A program made the position numbers and the translations under genes. A stretch of 64,000 bases of DNA. It comes from Mallotus nudiflorus. Taxonomy: Eukaryota; Streptophyta; Magnoliopsida; Malpighiales; Euphorbiaceae. Location: positions 1,240,001 to 1,304,000 of the forward strand of contig CANTUR010000279.1 in NCBI GenBank assembly GCA_947683625.1. Direction: 5' to 3'. The notes beneath the pieces were generated by a model. It was not told the DNA's origin, ran no database searches, and saw only the letters and a program-made list of their open reading frames with translations. Shown piece after piece: positions 11,448 to 23,393 of this stretch; the stretch's first letter is position 1, and every line of letters starts with the position of its first letter.

Positions 11448-12620
11448 ATGAGGAGGTGAGCACGTGTCGCTCCACTGATTGTTGAGGCTGAGGATGATGA
11501 GTCCTTTTAATATAAGGTTTTACCTCTAGAGCTACCAACGAGGCGTAAAGGTAGAGGCAGAGATAGACCTCGAGGAGCGGCAGGTCACTGTAGATAGCGA
11601 GAGTTATAGGATAAAGAACCTGTAGAACTAGAGTATGAGGAACCTCCAGTCGTATTGTAGATGCAACCTACCTATCAGTAGGGTATGTCTGACCCTAAGG
11701 CAACATTGTTCTACACTATAGTTGGTTGTATAGCTTTTGATGGGACGTCAGATTCATTAGATTTTCTATATACCATTGAGATGAGGACTCGGACTACTCA
11801 CACCGAGTACCAACAAATTATGATCGTTTAGCTGTCTGTCGAGGGACCAACCTTTGATCGGTTTATTCATGTCATTTAGCTATACATGACGATGATGACC
11901 TAGGCTTAATTCCGAGAGAGGTTTATAAGATATTTCTGTCCAAAGCCACTACGGATGAGTTACAGACTCAGATTGACAAACATTTCCAAAGGTGACAGAT
12001 CTATTGAGGACTACACCAGAGAGTTTCTCTGACTTGGTAGATATGTAAAGGATTTGATGTGAGACCAATATTTCATTGTTACAACTTATGCCACTAGTTT
12101 GGGTTCTGCTTTTACTAGGATGTCTACTGCAGGCCTTACTCTCGAGTCTGTAATCAAGTTGGCCAAGGAGATAGAGCTGATATTGGTCAGGCAAGGAGCT
12201 ATGCCTGATTACAATTAGCTGAGAGATGTTCAGTCAAGAGGATTCCAAAGCACTCCATATTCGACTTTCCATATTGGTTCTATTAGTTAGTAAAGAGGCT
12301 CAGTACAGCAAGTCAAAGGCAGCAGCCAAGATATTATAGTAGTAAGAGGCATAGTTGTGCTGGACAATGTAGCCTATCAGATTTGGTTATGGTGCTTCCA
12401 CCAGTAGTAGTGGTCAGAGTTCTGGTTATGGCAATCTAGGATCAGCAACCAGCGCCTGTCGGACTTGTGGTAAAGTCCATTAGGGACCCTATTATATAGC
12501 GCCATTGACATGTTTTCGATGTAGATAAATATAGCATTTCACTAGATCATGCCTATATTATGGTTTTCAGCTGCAGTAGTTTCCACAGTAGTCTATTACC
12601 AATATAGCTCCAGTACCTTT
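11448..12620 (+). pseudogene. Tekay element A gag, broken
   Basis: ATG at 11448 opens a frame beginning MRR, but the fourth codon is already a stop (TGA). The retrotransposon Gag domain is recognisable by ATLFYTIVGCIAFDGTSDS and DYTREFL, followed by a zinc knuckle near 12512-12553 that keeps its Cys and His spacing (CFRC....H....C) although two stops fall inside it. Gag forms the particle and binds genomic RNA. At least ten in-frame stops are visible, mostly TAG where related copies have CAG. There is no intact product. Confidence 0.85.
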
Positions 12621-12799
12621 TCTATTGTTGTCGACTCAGTATCCTAGTTTGACACAGATTGTTGCATAGTAGGGGCATGGTAGAGGTACTAGAGGGGGTG
12701 CTAAGGGTTTTGGCTAGGCTTCCACCAGTCAGCAGGGAGGTTGAGGTCAGGCTAGAGTTTTCCACCTCACCCAGTAGGTTGCTTAGGCATCCAATGCCA

Positions 12800-15700
12800 T
12801 TATTACAGGTATTATTCCAGTTTGTTACTTGGATGCTAGGGTTTTTATTGATCTGGGTGCCACACATTCTTTCATGTCCCCTATTTTTCCTTTAAATTCA
12901 TGTTGGTAAGCTTCAAGGATGGCTTTTCCTTTATCTATCACCACTCCTTTAAGTAATTCGTTAAACATAAATGTTGTTCTTTTGAGTTGTCTAGTGTTAG
13001 TCAGGGGTAGAGAACTGCCAGCAGAATTGGTGTTATTAGATGTGATAAAGTTCGATGTGATTCTTGATATAGATTAGTTGTCTCAACACTATCTTGTTAT
13101 GGATTGTTAGAGTAAAGAGGTGATTTTTATAATTCCATATGAAGAAGAATTTAAATTTATGGTTGATAAGAGTTCTGCACCTCATAATCTCATCTCTGCT
13201 ATCATGGCTAAGAAGATGTTGAGGAAGGGTTATTAGGGATACTTGGCACTTATTAGGGATACTTCAATGGAGAAGTTATCTCTCACCAATGTTCCAGTTG
13301 CTTATGAGTTTCTTGATGTTTTTCCTAAGGAGTTGCCAGGTTTACCACCTCACCAGGAGATTGAGTTTTGTATAGATGTGGTCCCAAGTATAACTCCTAT
13401 TTTGATGTCGCCCTATAGAATGGCTCCTGCAGAGTTAAAGGAACTAAAGGAGCAGTTGCATAATTTACAAGATAAGGGTTTCATTAGACTCAATATTTTT
13501 CCTTAAGGTGCACTAGTCTTGTTTGTGAAGAAGAAGGATGGTACTTTGAGATTGTGCATTGATTATAGATAGTTTAATAAGGTGACAGTGAAGAACAAGT
13601 ATCCTCTTCCGAAGATAGATGATCTGTTTGATCAACTTCAGGGTGAACAGTTCTTTTCTAAGATTGATTTAAGGTGGGTTATTATCAGTTGCGGATCAGT
13701 GAGGCCGATGTTCCTAAAATGGCATTTCACACTCGATATGGCCATTATAAGTCTCTGGTGATATCATTCGGGTTGACTAATGCACCAACTACATTTATGG
13801 ATCTAATGAACAGGGTATTCAGACCATTTTTGATAGTCTTTATTGATGATATACTGGTGTATTTAAAGAGTATGGAGGAGCATATACATCACTTGAGGAC
13901 AGTATTGCAAACATTGAGAGAATATCAACTTTATGTCAAATTCTTGAAGTATGATTTCTGGTTGAAGAATGTTGCATTCCTTGGACACATAGTGTCTAAA
14001 GATGGTATTCAAGTTGATCCACAGAAGATAGAGGCAGTGATTGAGTGGCACAAACTGAAAATAGTCACGGAGATTCAGATTTTTCTAGGTTTGGTTGGGT
14101 ATTATAGGAGATTTATGCAGGATTTTTCTATAATTACAGCTCCTATAACTTGATTAACTCAGAAGAATGTGAAGTTTGAGTTATCAAATGCTTATAAGAA
14201 CAGTTTTTAGTTGTTGAAGGAGAAGTTGACTATAGCTCCAGTTTTAGCTTTACCTAATGGAGTAGATAAGTTCACTATGTATTGTGATGCCTCAAGAGTT
14301 GGCCTAGGTTATATGTTAATGCAAAATGGTAGGGTGATAGCTTATGCTTCGAGGCAGTTGAAGAAGCATGAATAGAATTATCCTACTCACGACCTAAAGA
14401 TGGCTGTAGTGATCTTTGCAGTTAAGATTTAAAAACATTATTTGTACGGGGTGACTTGTGAGATTTTCATAAATCACAAGAGCTTTAAGTACATTTTTAA
14501 GCAGAGAGATATGAATATGAGGCAGAGGAGACGGTTAAAACTCTTGAAAGATTATAAATGTGAGATTCTTTATCGTCCAGGCAAGGCTAATGTGGTAGCA
14601 AATGCCTTGAGTAGGAAGTCCTCAGGTAGTCTTACTCACATTAGTGTGAAGAGGAGACCTTTGATCTAAGAGTGGCATCAATTAATGGATCAAGGTTTGA
14701 TGAGGAAGATTAACATATAAGGAGGACTGTTGGCTCAATTAAGAGTTCAATTAGTGCTGAGAGATAGGATTAAGGTAGCTCAGGGTTGAGATCCTAGTCT
14801 AGCTGAGCTTGTGGAGAATATTCATGTAAGGAAGTTCACTAATTTCACTCTCGATAATGAAAGTGGTTTGTGGATCAATGGTAGATTGTGTGTTCCTAAT
14901 ATGGATAATTTGAGAGAAGAGATCTTTGAGGAAGTGCATTCTACATCCTACAATGTACATCCAGGTGTCACTAAGATGTACCATAGTATCAGAGACTTGT
15001 ATTAGTGGGATGGATTGAAAAAGGATGTAGTTGATTTTATTTCTAAATGCTTAACATGTCAACAAGTGAAAGCTGAACATTGGAAGCCTTCTAGGAAGCT
15101 TCAGCCACTTCCTATTCCTGAGTGGAAATGGGAGAGAATCGCTACGGATTTTATAGTAGGGTTACCTTATTCAAAGGATGGATACGATTCCATCTGGATG
15201 ATTATGGATAGGTTAACTAAGTATGCTCATTTCTTGCCTGTTAAACCCAATTATTTTGTAGCTAAGTTGGAAAAACTGTATGTTAAGCATATTGTGTGCA
15301 TTTATGGAGTACCTGTGTCCATCATATCAGATAGAGGTTCAATGTTTACCTTTCGACTTTGGCAGAAGATGCAGGAAGCAATGGGCACTAAGCTTGATTT
15401 TAGTAATGCTTTTTAACCTCAAACAGATGGTCAGTCTGAGAGGACGATTCAGACACTTGAAAATATATTGAGGATGTGCGTGTTGGATCTTGGAGGTAGT
15501 TGAGATGATCATTTGCCACTCGTTAAGTTTACATATAATAACAGCTACCATAACAACTATTAGGATCGCACTATATTAGGCTTTGTATGGAAGAAAGTGT
15601 AGATCCCCTCTAGGTTGGGATAAGATTGGAGAGAGAGCATTGACTGGACTTGAGATGGTTCAGGATGCCACTCAGAAAGTTATTGTGATTAAAAGGAGGT

Positions 15701-16187
15701 TAGAGACCACAATTAGCAGACATAAGAGCTATGTAGACCTGAGATGCAAAGATGTAGAGTTTTAGGTTGGAGACTATGTGTTTTTGGAGGTGTCTCCATT
15801 GAAGGGTATAATAAGTTTTAGTAAGAAAGGGAAATTAGCACCAAGATATATTGGACCGTTCTATATTCTGGAAAGAGAGTGGACATGGTTGCATATCGGT
15901 TAGGTTTGCCTCTAAATTTATCTCAAGTGCATCTAGTATTCTATAATTCAATGCTGAGGAAGTATATTTTGAACCCTTCACGTGTGTTATAGCCTAATAG
16001 TGTAGAAGTGAATGAAGACCTAACGTATGAGGAGGAACTAGTCACGATAGTAGACTACTAAGTTCAACAGTTGCATTCAAAGTAGATTTCAATGGTTAAG
16101 GTATTATGGCGGAGCAACAACGTGGAAGAGCTCTTGTGGGAGACTAAAGTAGATATACGAGTTACCTATCCTTACCGTTTCCCTTGA
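12800..16187 (+). pseudogene. Tekay element A pol (PR-RT-RNaseH-INT-chromodomain), broken
   Basis: The protease motif reads DLGATHSF near 12857; the usual middle residue is Ser, Thr or Pro. RT spans about 13380-14150 and keeps the catalytic FIDDILVY near 13840. RNase H (about 14275-14640) has YCDASRVGLGY and ends in the ANALSRKS motif. Integrase (about 14930-15770) has the HHCC finger (CLTCQQVK) and TDFIVGLP. A chromodomain-like tail reads near VKVLWRSNNVEE before the stop at 16187. Stops and shifts break it throughout; one lost base near 13674 disrupts DLRSGYHQ. Pol would supply all enzymatic steps, and the chromodomain would direct integration to chromatin. This copy is dead. Confidence 0.9.
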
Positions 16188-16256
16188 TGATTCTTTGTTT
16201 TTGTTCTTTTATTTTTGTTTATATTCTTTTGTTTGAATTCGAGGACAAATTCTTAT

Positions 16257-16269
16257 AAGGAGGGAAGAT
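16257..16269 (+). other. Polypurine tract of element A
   Basis: AAGGAGGGAAGAT lies directly before the 3' LTR TG terminus, where plus-strand DNA synthesis is primed. The other Tekay element has the near-identical AAGGAGGGAAAAC. Confidence 0.85.
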
Positions 16270-16542
16270 TGTAATGACCTTATATTTTTAAATTATTAAA
16301 ATATATTTTGAAATATGCAATGTTAATAATATTTTAAATTTTATTATTATTTTTGAATAATATTTGCTATTTTACGTTAAATATTTTCTTTTGTAAAATA
16401 ATTTACTTGGAAGTGTTATTATTTAAAAATATATTAAAGTTATTATCATTACTAATTATCATTATTGTTATTTTTATTATCATTATTTTTATTGCTATTG
16501 ATGTTATTATTTCATGCATGTAACATTATTGTTATTGTTAAT

Positions 16543-16560
16543 ATGATGATGATGATGATG

Positions 16561-16652
<92 letters not shown>
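16543..16652. repeat. (GAT)n and (ATT)n microsatellite
   Basis: A few ATG/GAT units are followed by about 30 ATT units, at the position of the longer ATT run in the 5' LTR. Confidence 0.95.
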
Positions 16653-16653
<1 letters not shown>

Positions 16654-18069
16654 TGCTACTATTATTGTTATTATTACTGTCATTATTTTATAAATATATA
16701 AAATATTAAAGTGAGGGCATTTTCGGGTTTTACCACTCCTTTTTGTTTTCTCTTTCTTTCTTTCTTCTTCCATTTTTGCGTTTTTTTCTTTCTTCCTTCT
16801 ATGTTTTCCCGAGACTTCCAGCGCCACCCTCACCATCGCCAGAGCAGCCATAGCCACTGCCATCCATCACCATCAACTCCTCTCTTCCTCCTCTACCTTC
16901 CCATCACCTGAAGACCATCAAAGTGCCATTGGAATCACACGAAACATCAAGAGCCGAGAGTGAGCTTGTTTGTTGGCAATCTCATTTCTGATCACCATAG
17001 CTCACCTTCTTGAGCTTGCCGGACTCTTTGAGCTTCAAGGAATTCACTTCCAAGCTTGGTTCAAGCTTAAACTTCTTCAATTGTGAGTTTTATCTAGATT
17101 TAAATTTATGCCTATTTTGGTTTTTGAATTTTTTTAGCTTGAATTTGTATGAACCATGCTTAGTGTCTTTGTAAATATTGATGTGGGAAGCTTGAGCTAC
17201 TTAGATATATTTTTTTGTTTGATGTTTAGATTTTTTTTTTTGAATTATTTGAGTTTTGCTTTTCCGGTGACCCTAGTTGGAAAACTTTTGTATTTTTAAT
17301 ACATAGCATGAATTATTTAGAATATAGTTTGTGAAGGAAGTTTATTAAAATTTTATCCCAATTATTTACTATGAATTTTTGAAGGTTCATGTGAAAAATT
17401 TAATTTTTGAAAAAATTAATATAAATTGGTGAATTTTGTATTTTAATTGATATTATTGTTAATTAGTGTGTTTTAAGTAATTTTGGGATAATAATTAGTA
17501 TTAAAATGATTTTTTAGTAATTTTGATTAATTTTTGAGTAAATATTTAGGTATTATGTAATTTTTGGACTTATAGGTAAATTGTGTGTTTTTATTTAAAT
17601 TATAGTTAAATAAAATGTTTTAACTAGGGTATTAAAATAATTTTTTGAATTATTTACTATTTTTAACTAATTAATAATAATTTTTGAAAATATATTCAAA
17701 TAATAATTTTATATACTATTTTTGTGATTAAATAAGTTTTTAACTATTTTTAATATATATTTGGAATATTTAAGTAATTAATTATGAATTTTACTATTTT
17801 ATATTAAATAATTGTAAAATTGGATTTTTATTTATATTATATAATTTATTTGAGATTTTATTTATTTATAGTGAAAATAATTATGTTAAATGTTTTTTTA
17901 TTTTTAAATATGTTATATTTTGATATTTTATGGATATTTATGGAATTTAATGATTTTTATTATATTTATTATTTAGTATTTATTTTTATTGTGAATTATG
18001 AACCTAGGTTGGGAATTTGAGTAGTTTGGGGTTTCAACCCGAGATGTTGAGCTTTATGTTATTTAGAAG

Positions 18070-18175
18070 TGTGTTTTCTTGCAGGATCGGCTCTACTTTT
18101 CAGTAGAGAGATATCTGTTTTACAAAAAAGACTCTGTCAAATTTTTTATAGAATTCTCACAAAATGTGACATCGG
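18070..18175 (+). other. Conserved LTR island, copy 3
   Basis: A TTTTCTTGCAG acceptor-like site ends at about 18083. CTCTACT (18091-18097) pairs perfectly with AGTAGAG (18102-18108). The second inverted repeat is partly decayed (TTTTACA against CACAAAA). Confidence 0.55.
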
Positions 18176-19118
18176 GTCGATCTTGAGATTTTCTGTTTAA
18201 CTGAGTTTTGATTCCTAGATTGAGTTTTTCTTTAGAATTCTTAGAAGTATATGTTAGAAATTTATTTTAATTTTATTATTATTATTTTTCTAGCTGCACC
18301 GAGACCAAGGCCTATCAGACTAGGCCTATTGAGTCAGTCTCGTAGAACGCAAACTTGTAAGTTATTATGTTATATATGCATTGTATATAAGATGCATGAT
18401 TTTGAGCATTCATGTTTTTAATATGTATTTAAACATGAATTGTTTTATTAAATGATTTGGTATATGTTTGGTATATTTTCAGTATATTTTTTTTATATAT
18501 TTCGATATATATGCAACATATATGCTTGTTATATTTCAATATATACTTAGTATATTTTTGGTATATTCATGGTTTATTTTAGTATATATGTGGCATATAT
18601 ATCTGGTATATGTTTAGTATATATTTAGTATATTTTCAGTATACATTTGGTATATAATTGGTATATTCTTCTTAAATGAATGCTATCATATTTAAATGAT
18701 GCATTTTATTATTTTCCATAAATAAAAGAATGATTTGAAGGATAGCAGTAAAACATACTACCTAGTGGGCTATGCTAGAACTATTGTGTGACAGTACGAT
18801 AGAATTAGGTTGAAATTTGATAATTGTTATTAATATTTTGATTATTGGATAGGCTGACTATGGATTTTCGGTTGACCTAGTGTACTCAGGCCAGTCATAC
18901 CGGTAATGAGATTGCAAAACCTCAATTGACCTAGTGTACTCGGGGCCAGTCTACTACCTTGAATTGGATAATTGAATACTTAGAGTTTTGGATAAACCTG
19001 TTGGCTATTGATTATTATGATCAAGGTTACAAACTATTAGGGTTTTGTTCCGGTCCTTCAACTAAAATAATTTTATACATTTATTTTATATAAAATAAAT
19101 TTCAGCATCTGTGTGAAA

Positions 19119-19153
<35 letters not shown>

Positions 19154-19512
19154 TATAATAATTCACTCAGTGAAGGTTGACTTCCCTTAATATTTTTTTA
19201 AGGAGATTATTCTTCTTCAAACCTTAATAGTAAACCTCTTCCCTATTCGTTTTCAGCCTAGGCTAAACCATGTTATTTATTTATTTGAACTCTTATTGTA
19301 TTATAGAAAACTGCAGTAGTAATGTTATTGAATCAGTAGTGTGTGATTTTGGTTTAGAGACTTGTATTTGTATATTGTATGAATATTTTATTATGATATG
19401 ATATTTGAGTATTTATTTTTTTATTAATTAAAGTTTTAAATTTTGATATATTTTTATTTATTTATTGCTTGTAATTTTTTTTATTTTAAGGTTTGGTACG
19501 GGTTTTGAATTT

Positions 19513-19824
19513 TTTTCATTTTTTATATTAATTAAAGTTTTAAATTCTTGTAATATTTTTATTTTTGTTGTGATAAATATATTTTAATATTTTTTTATTT
19601 TTACAATTATTATTCGGCATATTAAATATAACACCTTATTTATTAAAAAATTATTATTATTATTTGATAAAAATTTTAAATAAATTATTTTTGATCAAGA
19701 AATAAATTTTAAATTTATAAAATATATATTTTTATTAATGTTAAATAATTTTAATTTTAAATGAGTTTTTTTTTCCTATAAATGTAGCACTTAAGTGAGG
19801 GTTGTAAAAATAAAATAAAACAAA
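19513..19824. other. AT-rich spacer, no gene
   Basis: Only T- and A-rich sequence. The segment at 19525-19546 repeats an LTR phrase also present at 19421-19441 (ATTAATTAAAGTTTTAAATT), so the junction probably arose by rearrangement at the LTR tail. Confidence 0.6.
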
Positions 19825-19954
19825 GGGAAAAGGTGCATTTGAGCTCCTGATGTTTGGGCCAGTGTTCACTTGGGCCCCAAAAATTCATTTTGGACCAAAG
19901 AACTCCTAATGTTATCCAAGTTAGCCCAAAACACTCTTTCATTAACTAACTTTA
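19825..19954 (+). repeat. Left terminal inverted repeat of the MULE
   Basis: Shared phrases with the right end include AAAAGGTGCAT, CTGATGTTTGGG, AATTCATTTTGGACCAAAGA and CTCTTTCATTAA. Identity is by eye about 80%. Confidence 0.8.
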
Positions 19955-20084
19955 ATTCGAACCGTTTAAAAACACGTTTAATTCATATCTGAGGTGCTTC
20001 TAACGCCATAAACACTGGAAAATTGCGTTCACTGCACTAATTAATCAACCAAGCTTGTATTTTTTTTTTTTTTTTTTAAAATTG

Positions 20085-20348
20085 CGTTCACCTATCAAAG
20101 GGCCTTCTTCTTCTCCGCTCCCTCTCCGCTGCGTTCAAATCTCCCTCTCCGCTCCCTGCCTTCAAATCTCCCTTGACCATCTGATCTCCCCTAACCGCTC
20201 CATCTCCTGTGTCTCACATCCTCATCAAGTGGTGAGAAAGCCTGCTAAGAAAACTTGAATGTGTTCGCCTACGACATACCCTGGCTCCTCCCGTTGCAGC
20301 CTCCGCAAGAACATCAACAACAACAAAGTAGATCGAGATCTTCTTTAG
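20085..20348 (+). pseudogene. Captured fragment of a serine-rich-protein-like gene
   Basis: The frame reads ...LDHLISPNRSISCVS...VVRKPAKKT, a stop (TGA at 20256-20258), then MCSPTTYPGSSRCSLRKN and a stop at 20346-20348. ISPNRSIS followed by CMCSPTTHPGSFRCSLHKN is the conserved C-terminal signature of a plant family annotated as serine-rich protein-like, of poorly known function. The stop replaces the first Cys of that motif. The upstream part of the family is absent and the element borders are repeats, so this is transposon-captured coding sequence rather than a gene in place. Whether it is transcribed from the MULE cannot be told from sequence. Confidence 0.7.
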
Positions 20349-21763
20349 AAGAAAGGGAACTGTTTTGCGAGGTCATCTTCTTAATTGATTGGGTTTGTGA
20401 TTGTTTTATTGGGTATATTGATTAGGATTTGTAGGTTTAATGATTAGGCATTAAGAGTGGCGGTGATTCAGTGGCTGGGATCAATTTAAGCTATTTATTT
20501 GCTTATTCTATGATTGATTTAATTGATGATTTAAATTAATTACGCTCAACTGAGCGGAGAATTTACCCTCTGGCACTGTATAATAGGCTTGTTGAATTGA
20601 AAGTTCAAGAGGTCTTCACCGTCTTTCAAACATAATGTTTCATTTTGATTCCAATTCTTGTAGTTGATTATGTGGGTTCATTTCATCTTCTTATACAGTT
20701 TCACTGACATAATTGTTTCCTTTTTATGTATCATGATTTTCAAGAATTTCTAGTTTAGGAGTTCTAATTGCTATAGCTTTAACAGCAGCTGTAGTCCTTG
20801 TATTATCACTTTTTACTGCTTATGCTGTCTATATCATTCTACCTAAGGATAAAGAAGGTACTCACTGAGAAGAAATAAAAGACTGAATTAGCATCAAACG
20901 CTTCCTGTGGATTAATGTTCTATTTTTTTGTATTGCTTTTGCTCTTGCATTGTTTAGAACACTACAATATTGAAAAAGTTTTAATAAGTTTCAACAAATC
21001 AAGCCTGAATTTCAAGTATGAGACCCTTGAAAAGACGACAGATTATTTCAAGCAGGAACATGTGAACTAAGCCCAAGACATGATCCTGGATTGAAGTTTT
21101 GGAATTGTGGACACAGGGCGGAGGCATACCAAGCTTAATAATGACTAAAGACCATCGGATGACCTGGAAATAGCACTGAACAAGCAGGGGCTAAAAGCTT
21201 CTTCTGACTTCTTGAATGCAACATTGCGTAATAACCGCAGTTTTATTTGGTCTAGTATTCTTGCTTAGCAAAATCTGATTAAAGATGGGCTTCGTTGGCG
21301 GGTGGGACAGGGGCATCGGATCAATATATGGACTGAGCCTTTGTTACCAGACCCTTAAAAGATTAATTTTTAGCACAAGACAATGGGTTGATGAGTTCTT
21401 CAATAAGGTGAATTTAATCAGTGGAGTTCAACATAAGAACTGTGTAAATTTAATCATTAGAGCATTGCCCTTATCTGCAATCATTTGTCTCTAGTCTATC
21501 AGATGTAGGAACTAGCAGCAGCGGAGCCATAAAAGTGAACTCTGCGCTCTTTGATGAAAAGGTATTTTGATGGAAGATGAGAAAAAAATTGGGTGTTGTG
21601 TTATATAGTAATTAATCTGGTTTTATTTGATCTAGTTTGGGTAAGGTAGAATTTTCTTTGATTCGGTTTTGTTTACAGAGGAAGATGGAGGTAGTTGAGA
21701 GTTTTTAACGTGGAAACACCTCTTACTGCCCAAAATTAACGTTAATAAAACATATTTTGTCCG
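20349..21763. other. MULE interior, origin unclear
   Basis: It is mixed-composition DNA. A stretch near 20770-20875 translates on the plus strand to a hydrophobic segment (ALTAAVVLVLSLFTAYAVY) and may be part of a second captured gene. Near 21510-21680 an exon-like piece is followed by GTATTT...TTTACAG, which could be a captured intron. I do not recognise the source genes. The 69-codon frame at 21285-21494 has no recognisable motif. Confidence 0.4.
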
Positions 21764-21889
21764 TTAGTTTAATGAAAGAGTATTTCGGGCTAAGGTAGAT
21801 AACGTTAAGGGTCTCTTTGGTCCAAAATGAATTTTCTAGGTCCAAAGTGAACCTAACCCAAACATCAGGGCTCAGATGCACCTTTTGCC
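21764..21889 (-). repeat. Right terminal inverted repeat of the MULE
   Basis: Reverse complement of the left end over about 126 bp, ending in ...GCACCTTTTGCC at 21889. Confidence 0.8.
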
Positions 21890-22109
21890 TGAAACAAAAG
21901 AGAAGAGTCAAGAGAGTAGGAAACAACGGGTTGGATTTCCAAAGATTGAGCAGTATAATACTACGTGTAACGCATTAAAGAGTTGTGCTGCGTAGCGTTT
22001 GTTGTATTGGACCGGACTTGGACCCTCACTACAAAATTACCATTTTGTCATCTTCCTCCTCGTTCTCCACACGCACACTCTCTTACAGCTTAGCTTTAAT
22101 TCAAATTTC

Positions 22110-22273
22110 CCACAGACACACTCTCTCTCTCTCTCTCTCTCTTCCGTTTTTTATTTGAAAAAACAGTGTCAAACACCTTTGCTACAATCATCTGAAATGG
22201 GGATTTTTTACTCTTCTCATCTCTGCTAGAATCCAACCCTTCAACTATTTTCGTCCATTTACATACCAACAAG
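22110..22273 (+). other. Probable 5'-UTR exon of the ICR gene with CT-rich core promoter patch
   Basis: A (CT)n tract at about 22121-22142, a common pyrimidine patch near plant transcription starts, precedes a non-coding segment that ends AAG|GTGGGT at 22273, a plausible splice donor. A plausible acceptor (TTCCTTATCAG) ends at 23328, giving a 5'-UTR intron of about 1.05 kb (22274-23328). No clear TATA box is seen. The exact transcription start is unknown. Confidence 0.5.
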
Positions 22274-23393
22274 GTGGGTTTCACATTTTCACTTGTTTTG
22301 ATCTTCTTCTTCTGTCACATTGTATTTTGGCTGTGAAACCATAGCTGTGTTTATTTTCTGTTCGGTTTGAAAAGAGATGTGCTAGAATATCTGGAATCTA
22401 ATCACTACCCACTATTCTAAACACGGTTACTGTTGTAAAATTCCAGTTCTTTTTCCAAGTTTCTGTTTGCTTTTGATTCATTTCTGAGCAACCAAGCACT
22501 TCATTTCCTGCAAAAAGCACGTTACTTTATTTTATATTCAACTTTGCTTTTAATTTGCTGCTTTTGTGTGTGTGTGTGTGTGTTTTTTTTTTTTGAAGCA
22601 TAGAGTCAAACATGAACTCGATATTTAAGATCTATCTGTTTCCTTTTTGCCTTTATTTTACATTACCATAGCTAGAAGCATAGGAAATTTTCATGATGGG
22701 CTGGCAGCTTTTTTTTTTTTTTGTTGGGGATTAAATGGAGAATTTTTATTTATTTATTTTGAGTATATTATTAGATAAATAATACATATAGAAAAATTAA
22801 TTAAATAATTATTATGGACCCGAGCACATGTCCCTCTTTCTGTTTAAAGACATTTTTGCCACTTTCCTTTCACGCTTCTGTTCATCAATTGTCAGTAAAA
22901 AAGCTTAATATAAAGAAAAAAAAAAGACTTAACTGTCCTCTCAATTTTCAAATTTTTAATTTTGAGGTTAATGTGTGTGCGTGTGATGGTTCATGTAGCA
23001 ATAAGCTTTGTGCATTTTTACCTGCAATCATTGAGCAGAGTTGACAACATACCTGCTCCCATGATAGGGTTGTCTACATGTCTTTGAAATAGGCCTATTT
23101 GTAAAACTAAAATAGTGATAATTCTACTCTTGGAGGTTGAAAATCATGGCTTTTTTTTAGCTACATTTTGGTGTAAATTGTACATGTTCTCAGCCCACAA
23201 TTTCACAGTTCTTTTTTTTTTTTTTTAATTATGTTTGTTTCAGCTTTTGTGATTGGAATTTGGACACCTTTCTCCTCTTTTTTGAACTTGTCATGATTTT
23301 TCCCTTTTGTTTCCTAATTCCTTATCAGATTGTTTCTTCAGAGGATATTTTTGTAGCACACTTTACCTTGCTGTCCTTGAACCAACTGCCCAA

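Larger units (their letters stand above)
16270..19512 (+). repeat. 3' LTR of Tekay element A, 3' tip missing
   Basis: It begins TGTAATGACC and follows the 5' LTR until about 19510, where GGTTTGGTACGGGTTTTGAA departs from it. The expected terminal roughly 75 bp ending GGGTCGTGACA is absent. It retains two segments, near 17900-18030 and 18215-18405, that the 5' LTR has lost. It is non-coding. Confidence 0.85.
19825..21889. mobile_element. Mutator-like non-autonomous element (Pack-MULE candidate)
   Basis: The two ends are long inverted repeats: GGGAAAAGGTGCAT at 19825 and its complement ending at 21889 (GGCAAAAGGTGCAT read inward), alike over about 130 bp. The flanks are TAAAACAAA (19816-19824) and TGAAACAAA (21890-21898), 8 of 9 identical. 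A 9-bp duplication with long TIRs is the hallmark of Mutator-like elements. No transposase is encoded in the roughly 2.07 kb. The interior is GC-richer than its surroundings near 20.1 kb and holds a host gene fragment, hence Pack-MULE. It sits directly upstream of the ICR gene's 5' region. Confidence 0.8.

Noticed and set aside
19118..19155. GT/TA repeat considered as a possible promoter element
   Set aside because: Simple microsatellite in the 3' LTR; no support for function.
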